A stretch of 64,000 nucleotides of DNA, taken from NCBI GenBank assembly GCA_021234155.1, contig JAJEKV010000065.1, positions 6,452,446-6,516,445 of the forward strand. The letters run 5' to 3'. Below the pieces are notes generated by a model that searched no databases, was not told the origin of the DNA, and saw nothing but the letters and a program-made list of their open reading frames with translations. Numbering within the stretch: the stretch's first letter is position 1; every line of letters begins with the position of its first letter. The DNA comes from Isoetes taiwanensis. Taxonomy: Eukaryota; Streptophyta; Lycopodiopsida; Isoetales; Isoetaceae. Shown piece by piece: positions 10,870 to 23,700 of this stretch. The position numbers and the translations under genes are program-made.

Positions 10870-12329
10870 GTTAAACTAAAACAAAAGCCCTAAGATTGAA
10901 GGGCGCTTAACTGGATTGAACAGGCCCCCCAATTGAATAGTTGCCAATATAGGTTAGGAATACTGACCTCCAAACAAAGAACCCTAACCTGCCTGGCTGG
11001 AAGCGCTTCTCCGGCAGAGAGCCTGTTCTTAAGAATTGTATTATGAAATTTAAGACATGGGCTTTATATGAGACCCGGTATCAACCATCTTATCGCGCGA
11101 AAATGAGTTGCCCAATAAAAAAAAGGAAAAAAAGGGGGCCTTTTTGCACTTTAATGGATCGCAAGATAATACCAGGAATATCTTTAATCAAGAGATACAC
11201 AATTTACACCTCACACCCATATCTAACAATATATAAGATTATTCCGAAGAGAAAAGTTTTTGGACTTATCTATATTTTTCGGTTAGGTTATCTGGCAAAG
11301 GTCACGCGAGCAGGAGTGATGCATGTTCCTTTCATAGCAGATGCACTCCAGGTGCTTGAGGAAAAGACATGCTTGCCAGCGCAGACCTGGAGGAAAATTT
11401 TTTTGAATCCAGCCTGTAGCAATTTGATCCACTAAATAAATTACTTACCTATGGCCCCCTCGAGTAGATTGAGAAATTTGTGGTTTGTCGATCTTCTTAC
11501 CCGCCAAAGCTATGCATTGTGTGCTTCTTGCATTAGCAGACAGGAAGTAGCGATTGTGGATGTTCATCACATAATCCTCGCCAAACTTTTTCAACATAAT
11601 TGGCATCTGGAGAAGTGCCCCGATTGATATTGCCAAAGTTTTAACTTTATCACGTTGTCTGGATCTTACCTCTCATTTTGGTAGCAGTATTCTTGACAAA
11701 GCTATAAGTAAAACATGACTAGGACATTTGGCTAGTGATGCCAGACTGTGGCAGCACATGGCAATTTTACACTTAAATGCTAATCAATAGTTATTACCAA
11801 TTCTTGCGAATTTGCTTAAAGATTCATCTATTAGAGGACACACCATTTGAAGCCACATTTGTTAGAAGACCCTAGGGGAGGACATTGAAGCAAGACCCTA
11901 TATTCGGAATTTATTGGTGATAGGGTGTCCATCGGTAGGCTCGGACCGTTGGATGTCTGTTTCGGACGAACCCAACCATCATTAGACGCAACTCGTTTTT
12001 TAGTAAGTTTTAGTTACTGGCAGTTTCAAATACACAATGAACCCAAAGGTTATGAGGTGCATTGTATACATGTACGATACACATATATTGACGTATGTAT
12101 TTGGGGCTCCTCGCCAACCGTTGGACGCCCTACACGAATATCAGCACAAACAACTGGGTGTGATGACCATACGGATATTCGTATCATACAAACATTATAC
12201 CCGTATGTACAAAAGACGGTCGTCACACAGATGCAAAAGGATAGTTGCACGGAGCAAGGTTTGAACCACACACCTTTGCCAAGTGCCCTACCATTTTCTC
12301 ATGTCTTTCTCATATGCAGGGTTGTTTCC
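10870..12329. other. Upstream flank of SLU7 copy and gene-free DNA
   Basis: The 170 bases next to the SLU7 start could be 5' UTR or promoter. The open frames at 11043-11435 (plus) and 11925-12341 (plus) have no recognisable motifs. No RNA gene or clear transposon end was found. The transition into the retroelement near 12330 has no visible boundary. Confidence 0.4.
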
Positions 12330-12720
12330 AGGAGGTTCTAGAATATTCTAGAGCCTACATGCATGCACGACACTTGGCATGATCTCATCCATTGCAGTGG
12401 CACGATCCTGACTGTTGGCCTACATATATAAGGAGGCATCTCCTTCTTGTCGAACCATTTTGGTTCAACGCCAATCTTGAGCCTTCTAGGCATCTGTCTC
12501 GTGTTCCTGCTTGCCTTCGGGCCATTATACTCTTGATTCTTGTTCATATATCAGATTCTTTGTCGATCTTGGCATATTCCTTCCATATTTCTTGCGTATT
12601 TTCTACGTATTTTCCTTGTTTTTGCGTAGGTTCATGACAGTTTGAACCGGAATCCCTTACCGGTTCTTGCCTGCTCTGATCCTAAGCATTTTTTTGCTCG
12701 TATTTGGTGATTTTATATCT
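12330..12720 (+). promoter_or_regulatory. Promoter/LTR-like leader of the chromovirus, with HSE and TATA box
   Basis: TTCTAGAATATTCTAGAG (12336-12353) is three perfect plus one near-perfect heat shock pentamers. TATATAAGG (12425-12433) follows about 75 bp later, a normal HSE-to-TATA layout. About 300 bp further the gag-like frame begins (ATG at 12721). Position and content fit the U3-R part of a 5' LTR. I could not find a matching 3' LTR in the window, so LTR limits and primer-binding site are not assigned. Confidence 0.5.
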
Positions 12721-13579
12721 ATGGAGGAGGTTTCGACGTTATTACAGTAGGTCCAGCAGCTTGTTCAAGTATGCCAGCAGTTAAAGAGCTTAAGGAACGT
12801 GTTGCTTCACATGAATCTGCTTCTAGTTCTGAATTGAGGCTATCAGAGCCTAAGATCAGCTTGTCAGAGAAGTTTGATGGCACTCGGTCCAAGCTCCGTG
12901 GTTTATTGAATCAGATCAGGCTTGTGATCCAGCTCCACCCTCATAGATATCCCACGGTCCAGGAACAAGTTGGGCTAATTGGTTCTCTCCTCACAGGGCC
13001 AGCTCTAAGTTGGTTTGCTCCTTTATTGGAGAACAGACTTTGTTGCGTTCACTGCAGAGCTCGAGGCATGCTTTGGAGACACCGATCGTTAGCACACAAT
13101 AGTCACAAAACTTTGCAATCTCAGGCAAGGTTCTCTCACCCAGCTTCAGTATATGCATCAGAATTTTGTCAAATTGCGGTAGATACTGCCTGGAATGATG
13201 TTGCACTTCGAGATTGTTTCCGAAGGGGGTTACGTGAAGACATCAAAGATATGTTGTTGTCTATGGAAGATCCTCAAACTCTGGAAGAGGCCATCAAATT
13301 TGCAGTTCGATGTGATAATCGGCTCTTCGAACGTAGGCAAGAGAGACGTAGTCAAGTCTTCCCAATCACACAAAGCCTGTAGCTACGTCCTCCCCGTTGT
13401 CATCAATAGAATCCAGCAGGTCAGGACATGAGCCTATGCAGATTGATCGGGCAGTTCGAGGACCTTTATCTACCGCCGAGAAGCAGCGTCGGAGAGAGGC
13501 GAACCTTTGCCTCTACTGTGGAGGAGCTGGCCATATTGCTCGTGGATGCCCGGTGAAACGCCCAAATCAGTCGGAAAAC
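12721..13579 (+). pseudogene. Chromovirus gag, broken and cut off by a LINE
   Basis: A Ty3/gypsy capsid-nucleocapsid reading frame. A frame from 12771 has EKFDGTRSKLRGLLNQIRL and LIGSLLTGPALSWFAPLLEN, typical of the retrotransposon gag capsid domain, followed by FRRGLREDIKDMLLSM. The nucleocapsid CCHC knuckle CLYCGGAGHIARGC is in another frame near 13510-13550. There is a stop shortly after the first ATG (12721) and at least two frame changes. The sequence stops at 13579, where a LINE poly(T) begins; the protease region resumes after the LINE at about 16521. It is not functional as read. Confidence 0.85.
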
Positions 13580-16520
13580 TTTTTTTTTTGAAGAAATGGC
13601 AGTATTTTGTATTCATTAGAACATGAAATACATATTTCTAGCTATAATATTATAGCTACAGGGTAGCAAAAACATCTCCTTTATAGATAGATAGATGTAT
13701 AAAGGATACATACCTACATTGCTATAATATGTAATAGACAAAATATCATAAAGTTCAGAAAACTTCTATAGGTAGATAGCTGTGTTTATGTAGAGAAGAT
13801 TTTCTCTCAGAAGATGTTATACTCGGCTTGGATGAGATGACCAATGGAAAAGTCATCGATCCTCCTTCTGCCAAAGATCTGTAGCCATTCATCCAATTCT
13901 TGGACTGTATGCATGGTTTTGTTGAGTAGTGTGAGCAGAATTGTTTCTTTCTGCCTCTGCTCCCTTTCATACAAGTTTTGAAAGACTGGTTTCATCGTAT
14001 TGTGCTCCCAAACAGCACCGACCTTCAGAATTTTCTTGATTGTCTTAGCTCTGACCATGGACATCTTCAAAGCCACCAAGTGATCCGCAGTCTCTCGCCT
14101 GCTTAACTGCCCATCCGCATCATAAACCCGGCCCGCACGTTGAGCTATCATCTTGTTCAGTTGAACTGTAAATAAAAAAGCAATTGAGTTAGTATCTAAG
14201 GATTGATCGGTCGTGGACCTTGACTGTCGGGACCCTGCATGTTGTAATTGAGCATTCCCTCCTACTCCTTCAGAATCAAGTCGAAGAAATTATAGAGTCC
14301 TTTAAAAGACCCTACTTTATCCCACTGTTTATCATATCCAAGCCCTTTTTCCATTTTATGAGCAAGGGCTGTTTCAACCAGTCTCCCCATAAATTGCCCT
14401 TTTAGCCAATTTAGTGATGATCCGTGATGTTGAAAGGCTACTTTATTTCGATGGATCCAAATGCACCACAAAGCAATTGTTCTAACAGTCTTCAGAAAAT
14501 CTCTCTCATTTGAACCTGTTGAAACATTAGTGAGCTTCCTAATCCAGTTCCAGAAAGGGGCAAGCCAGGGACATTGGAAGATTTGTAATGGAGTTTCACT
14601 GTTACCACACCCTAGGCTGCACGATTCATCAATGATATCTTGAAATTTTGCTGCTCTGGTATTATAAGAGAGACTTTGGTTCAGAATTAGCCATCTAAAA
14701 ATAACCGTCTTTCTTGGACAATAGAGTTTTCATCCAATTTTAGCTAATTTAATAGCCTTTTTAATAGCCGAGAATTAGCCATCTTCAATCTCGGCTTTTC
14801 TAGCAAAAGGGGGTAAACCCTTGAAACTTTATATCCTGCTTTGTCTTGAATTGTCCATACTGGTTCTGCATCCTTCAGATTTTCAGCATTCTGTACTTTT
14901 GCCAATATAGTATTGAAGATTTTTTTATCTGTTCCTGTTCCTCCAACAATAGTTTTTAATTCTTCCCATGTTATCCATCTCTGGCCCCTTTGTAGATCAA
15001 ATAGAGTTTTCAAACCTGCCTGTTCCATGCCTTATACCTCTGAGAATGTTTGAGAGCCAAACACCCCTCCTCCTGAGAAACCATGCCCATATGCCAGAAG
15101 AAATGGCAGTTGCCATTTTCCAAGTTATCTTCCTTTTCTCTGAAGAGAAGTGAGACTTCATTCCAAGCCTCCAGAATTCTCCTTACTAAAGGAGAGGTGT
15201 GGCTGCCTGTATTGAACTGTATGAAAGCTGATTCCGGCAGTTGATGTTCCATACTCAAACTTCCCACAGGCTTTGATTGTGAAATCCAATACCTTAACAG
15301 TTTCATTGCTGGAGATTTGGAGCCATGAATGGCTCTCCATACTAGCTTTGCAGCCAAAGCCTGGGCCTGTTTAAACATATCCTTACATCCCAAACCTCCT
15401 TCTTTCTTTGGTCTCACTAAATTATGCCATGCCACCTTATGATCCTTATTTCAAATAAAACTCGTGATAGCAGCTTCTAACTGTTTGTAGGAAGCTTTGT
15501 CTGCTATTACATGTGTGCTAGTAATCACATTGTTTGCAATTTCAATTCTGCCTGCCATAGAAAGGGAAGTAGGATATTGAGCCAGCTTTTTCTTAATCCT
15601 ATTCACAATTGAAGACCATAAGCCATGGATATTCATATTCAAGGCTAAGGGCAGGCCTAGAAGTTTTGTGGCTGAATTTTTTGGAAGCACTTTAATTCCT
15701 TCCATGGCTGTGTTATCAGTCTCCAATACCACTACACATTTTTCCTTGTTTAAGTAAACTCCTGAAGCCTTCCCAAACATGCTTAACATATTTAAAAAAT
15801 TTCTCAAACTGTTACCATCATTTTGCAGAAAACAGAAGGTGTCGTCAGCATATTGCATTAATGTTAGGACCTCCCCCTGTTGTGGTAAAAGCAATCCCTT
15901 GAGTTGACCTTCCTGCTGCATGTTCTTGGTGGCACGAGTTACCATTTCTGCTACTATAAGAAAAAGATAGAGGGCCAGGGGGCATCCCTGTCTTACTCCT
16001 CTTTGGATAGGAAAAAATTATGTAGGATCCCCATTTATTAAAATAGAAGAGCAGGCTTTAAGGTTAAATCCATGAATCTTTTTAATAAAATCCTCAGCAA
16101 ATCCCAGTTTCTCCATGGCTCTATAAAGAAAAGGCCATTTAATTGTATCATAGGCTCTGCTGAAATCCAATTTGAGTAGCATACAGTCTTGTTTTGAAAG
16201 CTTGTTCCAATGCAATCCTTCATGTGCTCCCACAAAATTGGCAAGAATGCTTCTATTTGGTAGAGAACCAGATTGAACAGGATCTATCACTTTCATCAGT
16301 GTCCCTTTTAGCCTCTCTGCCATGATTTTGACAATTAATTTATATGTGGTATTGGTAAGGGATATTGGTCTCCACTCATTGAATTTCCTTGGATTCTCTG
16401 TCTTGGGAATCAGAGAGATTAGGCCAGCATTGATTGAGGGATGAAGACTCTGTGCCTCCCAAGCTCCTTGCACCAAGGTGATGTCAATCTTCTTTCATCA
16501 TATCCCAAAATTAACTTCAG
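13580..16520 (-). mobile_element. 5'-truncated LINE inserted in the chromovirus gag-pol
   Basis: A non-LTR retrotransposon in antisense orientation: its poly(A) appears as poly(T) at 13580-13588. On the minus strand it encodes LISLIPKTENPRKFNEWRPI and LKLDFSRAYDTIKWPF (RT motif A region, 16018-16476). A frame break follows, then the RT active site YADDTFCFL (15451-15945). Downstream are a zf-RVT-like region with RGQRWITWEELK (14744-15028) and a C-terminal CIWIHRNKVAF block (14262-14471). The endonuclease and ORF1 are missing, as expected for incomplete reverse transcription. A possible short target duplication is GTCRGAA (13570 and, in the second block copy, 27781). The element is dead. Confidence 0.9.
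15451..16476 (-). pseudogene. LINE reverse transcriptase domain
   Basis: Two overlapping minus-strand frames together cover fingers and palm of a plant LINE reverse transcriptase: PKTENPRKFNEWRPISL (16400 region), the FSRAYDTIKW motif with the first catalytic Asp (16150 region), and MQYADDTFCF carrying the YADD active site (15840 region). A frame change between about 15945 and 16018 separates motif A from motif C, so the copy is not active as read. Confidence 0.88.
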
Positions 16521-17340
16521 GGGCCGGTCCGAGTAATAGGAGTCTCTCGTCGGCTGGCCGCCTTTTCTCAGACTCCTTCCACATTTCTTGACATGTTTAT
16601 TCTATCGGATAAGGTCAACAAGGCATTCTTCATCCCTATATCATTGAAATCAGAAGTTGGACGATTGCAAGTGTTGGCGCAACTTGATTGTGGTGCAAAT
16701 GCTTGCTTTATGGATAGTGCATTCGCAAGTAAGCACGCCATCCCTATAAGCAAGGTTGAGCATCCTGGTTCTGTCTAAGTGATTGATGGACGGGAGATCT
16801 CCTCGGGTGCAGTCACAGAATGTACTGCACCTCTTCAGGTTTTGTTCGAGGGAGTTTCTTGTAGTATTTTCTTCAATCTCATTGCTAGTCCTCATGCGCC
16901 AATAGTCTTGGGTCTGCCCTGGCTCGAGCTACATAACCCGCAGATTGATTGGCGTACTAGATCATTTCGATTTGCTAGTTCTAGCTCTAGTTCCAGCTCA
17001 TCTGCAGATCAGGTCTCTACACCAATATCAACTTCGATCCATGCAGTATCGTGGGCCCCTGATTCCGTCCTTGCTGTTCCTATTTCTGTTCCATGTTCTG
17101 ATTCGACTCTTGCCTCTGCTCCAGTTCATGTCCCAGATTCTGACCATATTCTTGATGATGTCCCGGCTCCAGCCCGGCTCCCGTTTACGCTCCCGCTCTA
17201 GTTCTCGTTTTGCTCACGCTTAGTTCTTGCCAGTCCTTGTTCCTTCTCCAGGTTCTTGATCCAAAGCCTATGTTCCAGTTGTTCCTGCTTCACTTTCATG
17301 TTCCCGCCATGTTCTGCTCCGCCTCCACGCCCCGCCAGAG
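16521..17340 (+). pseudogene. Chromovirus aspartic protease region, copy A
   Basis: The pol region resumes after the LINE. The frame at 16593-16778 holds LQVLAQLDCGANACFMDSAF, a retropepsin-like active site with D-C-G in place of the usual D-[ST]-G. It continues after a stop with [20 protein letters not shown] (16779-17201), the conserved flap/ALGLPWL block of Ty3/gypsy proteases. A Ser/Pro-rich linker follows. The in-frame stop at 16776-16778 and later shifts make it non-functional as read. Confidence 0.8.
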
Positions 17341-17499
17341 GCTTCTTCATGCCCTCGGTTTAGATCTCGAAGATTTCTCTTCATGAGTTTGATAAATCTA
17401 GAAGGCAAGATCCAAGTTCGTTTGCAATTGGTTCACCCATTGGCTAGCTCGGCGCCAATGCCCTGCTCAATGCTCCCGGATAAATATGGCGACTTTTTC

Positions 17500-20420
17500 T
17501 GATGTTTTTGATAAAGTCAAGGCCAGCAGGCCCCGCAGCATCGTCCCATATGATTGTCCTATTGATTTGCGGCCGGGGCCGCCGCCATATGGTCCGATAT
17601 ATGGTCTATCTCCCCTGAGTTGAAGGTTTTGGCGGGATTATATTGAAGAGAATCTAGCCACCGGGCTTCATTCGACATTCTCCCCCCCGGGCTGAGCCGC
17701 CTATCTTCTTTGTCAAAAGAAGGATGATTCACCGCGATCTGATCGTTGATTATCGCGCTCAATAAAATCACAAAGGCCGAATCCAGATCCGCCTTCCTCA
17801 TCCCAGTTGTTGGAACGACTCCAAGGTGCGATTATTTTATGAAGATTGATCTTCGATGCCTACAATCTTATTCGATCCGGAGGATGATGAGTGGAAACAG
17901 CCTTCGTGACTCTCGGTATGGCCATTTTGAGTACACAGTTATGCCGTTTGGACTTATTAATGCTCCGATAGTATTCCAAAGATATGGCCTATGATGTTTT
18001 TCGAGAGTTCTTAGACACTTTTGTTATCTATTTGGATGATATTCTTATTTATTCTAAGACTCTCAAGAACATGAGAGGCATGTTCGACAGTCCTTCCGAA
18101 ACTTCGTGGAGCATGGGTTATATGCCAAACTTGAGAAGTGTTAGTTCGAGCGTGCTAATGTGGAGATACTTGGCTATCGTGATCACTCCACATGGAGTCT
18201 CTATGGTCCCCAAAAAGGTCAAGATCGTTTCTCGAGTGGCAAACACTTTCATCCGCTCGAGATGTTCAATGTTTTCTTGGGTTTGCCAATTTCTATCAGT
18301 TTCCATTCGATTATTCGTAGATTGCCCTTCATTTGACACGCCACGGCAAGGACGGGCATTTGAATGGACTATGGAAGCGTAATCTACTTTCATTACCACA
18401 TAAGCATGCTTTCACCACGGCCAAAGCAGCTTGCTCATGCATCCTTCAAGGCCTATATATGTTGCCGGGCGGCATGCTTCGATTTTGGCGCTTTTGTGGG
18501 ATCATGTCACAGAGGGGATGACCATGAATTGTATCCAATCGCTTATCACTACGGAAGTTCAGTCGCTGAAATCAACTATCCCATTTATGACAAGGAGTTG
18601 TTGGCGATAATGGATTCTTTTTCGAGGAGTGGAGACAGCCCGGAAGGATCTCCCCTTATAAGGTCACGGGGCCACACTAATCATCGAAATCTATAGTATT
18701 TTCAGTCCGCATGCTTTCAACTGCCGCCAGCCCTGGTGGCATACTCAAGTATTATCCCGTATTGATTTCATGATCGCACCGCTCGATCCCTCCAAGGAAA
18801 GCTCGGTGTCTTGTCCCGACATGTTCTATCTTGAGCCCAAGCTAGGTGATCCCGCATTTGACCAGCAAACTACGTGTTATTCTAGGGCCCGACGGTTCCA
18901 GCCTTATGGCCCCTCACTTTATTCAGAGGCCTCATGACACGCCTTGTTGAAGTCCCTGCTCGAGCTCTCCGGACCATTGGCTCTAGATATATTCTCATAC
19001 CTTTTGGTTCTCAGATCATCTTCAAAGAAATGTGATCGACTATAATCGCTTTGAGGTTCGAGACGGATTTGTTCCATGATGGGCTTCGTTGTGTCGATGG
19101 TGGTCTAGGGTTTCGAAGTTCTCTAGGCTTGCCATAATTCACCTATGGCTGGATATTTTGGAGTAGCCAAGACTCTTGAACTTATTAGTCGAGAGTATTG
19201 AGGCCCGGGTTTCACAAGCCTGTTTAAGCTTTTTATTTGATCTCGTGGATACCAAATGTCGAGTCAAGATTCCAAGCAACTTCCCTCATGGCCTTCCTCC
19301 ACCAATTACCGGGTACCGTCAGATGGACTTTGAAGAGCATTTCTATAGACTTTATCCCCGAAGTTGCCGATCTCTCTGGTTATGATGCCATCATGGTTGT
19401 CGATCGTTTCTCTAAGATGGCTCATTTTATTCTCGCAACGCCACCATCACTCACCGAGAGAACAACAAATCTTCTTCTGAAGTAGTCACACTTCACGACG
19501 GCGCGATAATATCGTCACCGATCGTGGACCCGCGCTCGTCGCGGAGTTTTGAAGCGGCTTTTGAGTTATTGCATATCGACCGCCATGGTCATCATCGTAA
19601 AGTAATAGGCGGCGTGAGCGCACCAATCGTTCTGGAGCAATATTTAAGGTGCTTTTATCGGGCCATCGCCCGGATGATTGGGTCGATTATCTTCCACTCA
19701 GCCGAAGTTTGCCTATAATAACTTCCGGTACATGCTCGTGGCCGACTGCCTTTTTCCCTAACTCGGGATCAGCATCCCCTATTGGTCCTTTAGCATTATT
19801 GGGTGACTTCGATCAATCCTAGTGCCGAAGTCTCGACTTGAGAAACTCCCGTGGCTCTTCAATCGATCTTCAACATTATCTTCACTGAGTACTGAATGCT
19901 ATCGGCATTATGCTCGGATTTGTATCGGCCGAAGCCCTAAATTTCACCGCTGGTGACCTTTATGCACCGCTTCTTAGGAACCTCCCACCTCACGCCCCCA
20001 CAAGTTTGACTATCGTCAGCCTTGGTCCTTACCGATCATCGGCCTCGATTAGCAATGTAGAACCGCTCGAGCTCCCTCCGGCTATTCGGCTTCATCCAAG
20101 ATTTCATGTTTCCCTATTGAGCCCCATAGTCAATACCTTCGAATATGCCTCTCAGCCAACACCGGTAGAAATTGATGATCATGAGGAGTTTGAGGTTCGA
20201 GATTCTCGGACTCCAAGTTTTTTAAATCGCCGATTGTATTACTTTGTCGATTAGGAAGGTTACTACGCCAAGTGATAGAACTCAGGGAGCTTGTCGAGAA
20301 TTGGTAAAAAGCACGATGTGGTGTATCAAAAACGCCGCATTTTGATGCCACATTTTGCACCACCTTTGGGGTAGAATCGTGGTGCATACCGGGCGAGATT
20401 ACGGAGTGCTAATTTAATGA
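17500..20420 (+). pseudogene. Chromovirus RT, RNase H, integrase, chromodomain, copy A
   Basis: Recognisable in fragments: RYGHFEYTVMPFGLINAP (RT, 17920), [15 protein letters not shown] (RT active site YLDD, about 18020), YDKELLAIMDSF (RNase H, 18580), AIMVVDRFSKMAHFI (integrase core, 19390) and a chromodomain remnant (EIDDHEEFEVRDS, 20170). Almost every domain is split by indels. The order equals copy B, which is better preserved. Four nonsense codons are shared with copy B (18142, 18694, 19033, 19124), so the element was dead before the block duplicated. Many private indels coincide with CAG/CTG sites and may be consensus errors. Confidence 0.85.
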
Positions 20421-20469
20421 GCCGGTTATTTTGAATTTTATGCCACGCCATTGTCCCTCATTTTGAATC

Positions 20470-21180
20470 AAGAAATAATCACCTATTCTTACTTTTTTGC
20501 CGCTTCTTGCGCATTGAACCCTAATGGAGTCAGAATTGAATGCCATCGGTTACAATTATGAAATCTCCTCAAACAAGAGATTGTGCCCCCATGAAGATCT
20601 AAAGAAGCTTTGGGGTGACAGAGTTCCAAACAAATCATCTTACTGTGTATTTTGGCTACGTGTATTTCCAAACGCTTTGTTCAAACCCAAAAATTAAGGT
20701 ATATGTTTTCTTGTATGTGTTGAAGAATCCGAGCAATGAACAATACAAAGAGTTCATGCAAATTTACAAAAGAATTACAGAAAACCACATACATGGGGTG
20801 AATGGCTCAGAACCCGGGCAAAGGTTTATTATCCGCATATAAAGGGGAGGCTATTAATTGGAAGAGCTTCTCAGTTATTATAAAACTCCCGATGAGAAAG
20901 CAGAGGCCAGTTCTTCTAGACCCAAGAGAAAGCATAGGCAAATCCAACCTGACCGGGAGGAAAATAGTAAAAGTGACAGGATGATGAAGATGATAGGGAA
21001 AAAAACTAAATCAGTTCCCTAGACCACACATTCAATCTGAACTTACAATCAAAACAGAAAAAGTGAGCAATGTTCTTAGATCAAACATGCCACAAGTGTA
21101 TGTTCACTTATTAATTGTGTTACAACAGAAAAAAAAACTCATCTGGGGGCATTTTGTGCAAATCTGGATGCCGCATGATA
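20470..21180 (+). pseudogene. Degraded copy A of the unidentified gene part at 31740-32215
   Basis: Matches 31740-32215 in order, including SNEQYKEFMQIYKRIT at about 20730-20780 and GEAINWKSF near 20850, but with more indels. I do not recognise the family. See the copy B entry for the readable version. Confidence 0.6.
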
Positions 21181-21227
21181 GATGAGGTATATGTGGTCTC
21201 CCGGTGAGGGTGAGCTGTTGGCACACC

Positions 21228-21660
21228 CCACCATCTCCCACCACTACACTCTACCATCTCTCCCACCACCACACATCATGTCCCACACCACACCTCCACC
21301 ACACTCCACCACCACCACCACCACCACCACCACACCCACCACCACCACACCACACCACACCACCACCACACCTCCACCATGTCCCACACCACACCCCCCT
21401 CCACCACACCCACCACCACCACCACCACCACCACCACCACCACCACCACACCACACACCACCACCACACCACACCACACCCACCACCACCACCAAAACCC
21501 CACCACCACCACATCCCACCACCACACTCCACCATGTCCCACACCACACTCCACCACCACCACACCACACACCTGTCACATACCCACCACCACCACTACC
21601 ACACCCCCACACACCACCACCACTCACCACCACCACCGCACAAATGTCCTGTCCACCACT
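21228..21660. repeat. (CAC)n / (CCACCA)n microsatellite array, copy A
   Basis: About 430 bp of CAC-type trinucleotides, interrupted at intervals by CATGTCCCACACCACAC, giving a loose higher-order repeat. Every apparent His/Pro/Thr-rich or Trp/Gly/Val-rich frame here is a product of the repeat. It is the counterpart of 32465-32876. Confidence 0.95.
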
Positions 21661-21829
21661 CTGCTACCACCACCACAACGGTTGTGTGGTAACGTGCATG
21701 TTGTGTGATGTGTATGTGGTGGTGCAGAGAGAGTACCTTGTGTTGTGTGGTGTGATTGTGGTCTTCCATCAAGACGCGGCTTACTATGTTAGGGAGGTCG
21801 TATATATACGTGAAGTGTTTTGTTTTGCA

Positions 21830-23700
21830 CTATGGCAGACTTGTGGAAGAAATGGTTAGCTGCAACCATCAGCTAGGTTTGATACATGCAAGCAAAACGA
21901 GGATAGGAAAATGATATCAAAAAGAAAGATTGAGTTGATGGAGCATAAAAAGCATCGTGAATTAGAGCCGATTTGCATGCATGGCAATCAATTGGCATGA
22001 GCAGCAGAGGGTGTTCGTTGTAAGCAAACTAAAGGATGAAGAGCTAAATGGTACGTTGGTTGCCCGGCCGAATCAATTAAATAAGGGACTAGCAGAACCG
22101 AAATTGAGCCAAAGGCATGTGGTTCTTATCGCTGGCAATGCAAACCTCAATGCAAAGTATTTGAGATTGTCGAGGTCGCGACACTTTAGATCCCTGATTT
22201 CCAACAAGCCCCGAGGCGTAAGAAGAGGGTGATGAAGGAAGTTGGGTCCAAATGGAGGGTAAAATGTTGCGCTATGATAGCACGCAAATACCAAAGATTA
22301 CATTCCATGTGTTCATCACACCATTTGAGGTGGGGGCCATTATCAATAGGCTCCTAACCCTCGCCTAAAGACTTCATGGATTTTGAATTTGAGCCTTTTG
22401 TGACATCGAACCCCACGAACCCCACCAGGATTATGACCGAGTATTATGGCTTTCGGTGTTCTATGGAAATATTAAAGGAAGAAGAACCATGATACGGCGT
22501 CTTTAATCAATGTTTAACACATAAAGGTCATGATCCATCGATCATAGTGGCTTCGCAGAATCGCAAAAATTTGAGGACTAAAGATATCTCGTCAGCTATC
22601 CACGCCTCACCGGGCCATGAGACTTAAGATACCTGGTGTACTTAACGCACCCCATTTGATACTTGTTGATCCCACCGAGATCAAAACGAATGATTGCGTG
22701 AATCGAATGCACCTAATGCGGCAACATGCCACATACATGATTATTTTAGCCTGTGGTCTCTATTTCAATTATAAGTTATAGACAGCTGCATCAGAACTCG
22801 AAGCCGTCCCAAGAGATTCAGTAGCGGGATCCGCTTTAGGTGGCACCACCCTGAGACCATTCCCGTGATCCTCACCAGTTTGCGCTTTGTTTCAAATGCG
22901 ATGTGACAGTTGATGAAACTTGATCCCGAGAAGATGACTTGAATTGTCCAATACAATCTCAACCAAGAAAATCAAGAGATTGTCCCAATTCTCCCTTTTG
23001 TTCTGGATTTTAATTAGTTTTGTGTAAGTTTTAAGTCTCCTGAGCAGGAGATCCCCAGGCCAGAAGGGATCAAATTGAAATATCTGATTATATGAGTTCT
23101 TAGAATGGTGTGCAAGCATCAAAATTTGAGATTGTACTGCAGGCTCAAGCATGGCTGGCAGAGTAGGCCGGGTTCTGCCGATGAGAAAGCGCGTAGCAGG
23201 GCAAGATTTTACTTGGAACCGTGATGATCACACCAATACAAAATTAAAAGCGGCGCTACCAAACCAATTTCATAGATCTGGCCCAAAATAAATAGAATGG
23301 AAATAACAAGTGAATATTGATAGATGATGAAATAGATAAGGGTTCGTTTAAATATGCAATGATAGTGTCCAAATAGTTTTGGTTCTCATGTGTTGGATTC
23401 CTCCCAATTTTGGAGCAACCAAACCATGGTTTAGTTGATCAGTGTACCTATGTGAAGGAATACCAAATGGAAATATGTGTGGGAGTTCCTCAAGAGTCGT
23501 GCTACGTAGGGGAGACCTGCATCTGAATGCCTTTAAAATGCACTCTGCCAGCCTCAAGTGTGCTCCTCATAGAGCAATTTGGGATCAGATAGGAATAAAT
23601 GTCCCTAGATAAACGTATAAACCATATGCCTATAAATGTAGACTTACAAATTTCAAGCATCCCTCCTCGATAGTGCATCTCGAACAACAAGTCATCACAT
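21830..23700 (+). pseudogene. FCP1/NIF-like phosphatase gene, copy A (degraded)
   Basis: Collinear with 33060-35000 but heavily broken. Segments such as VSKLKDEELNGT (22030) and LNKGLAEPKLS (22075) match the copy B coiled-coil exon, and short stretches near 22940-23400 match the phosphatase exons. The HAD motif I region is not readable. Only the better copy B is described in detail. Confidence 0.6.

Noticed and set aside
21182-21859. His/Pro/Thr-rich and Trp/Gly/Val-rich frames (also at 32328-33109)
   Set aside because: Products of the CAC trinucleotide array; open on both strands and in all phases.
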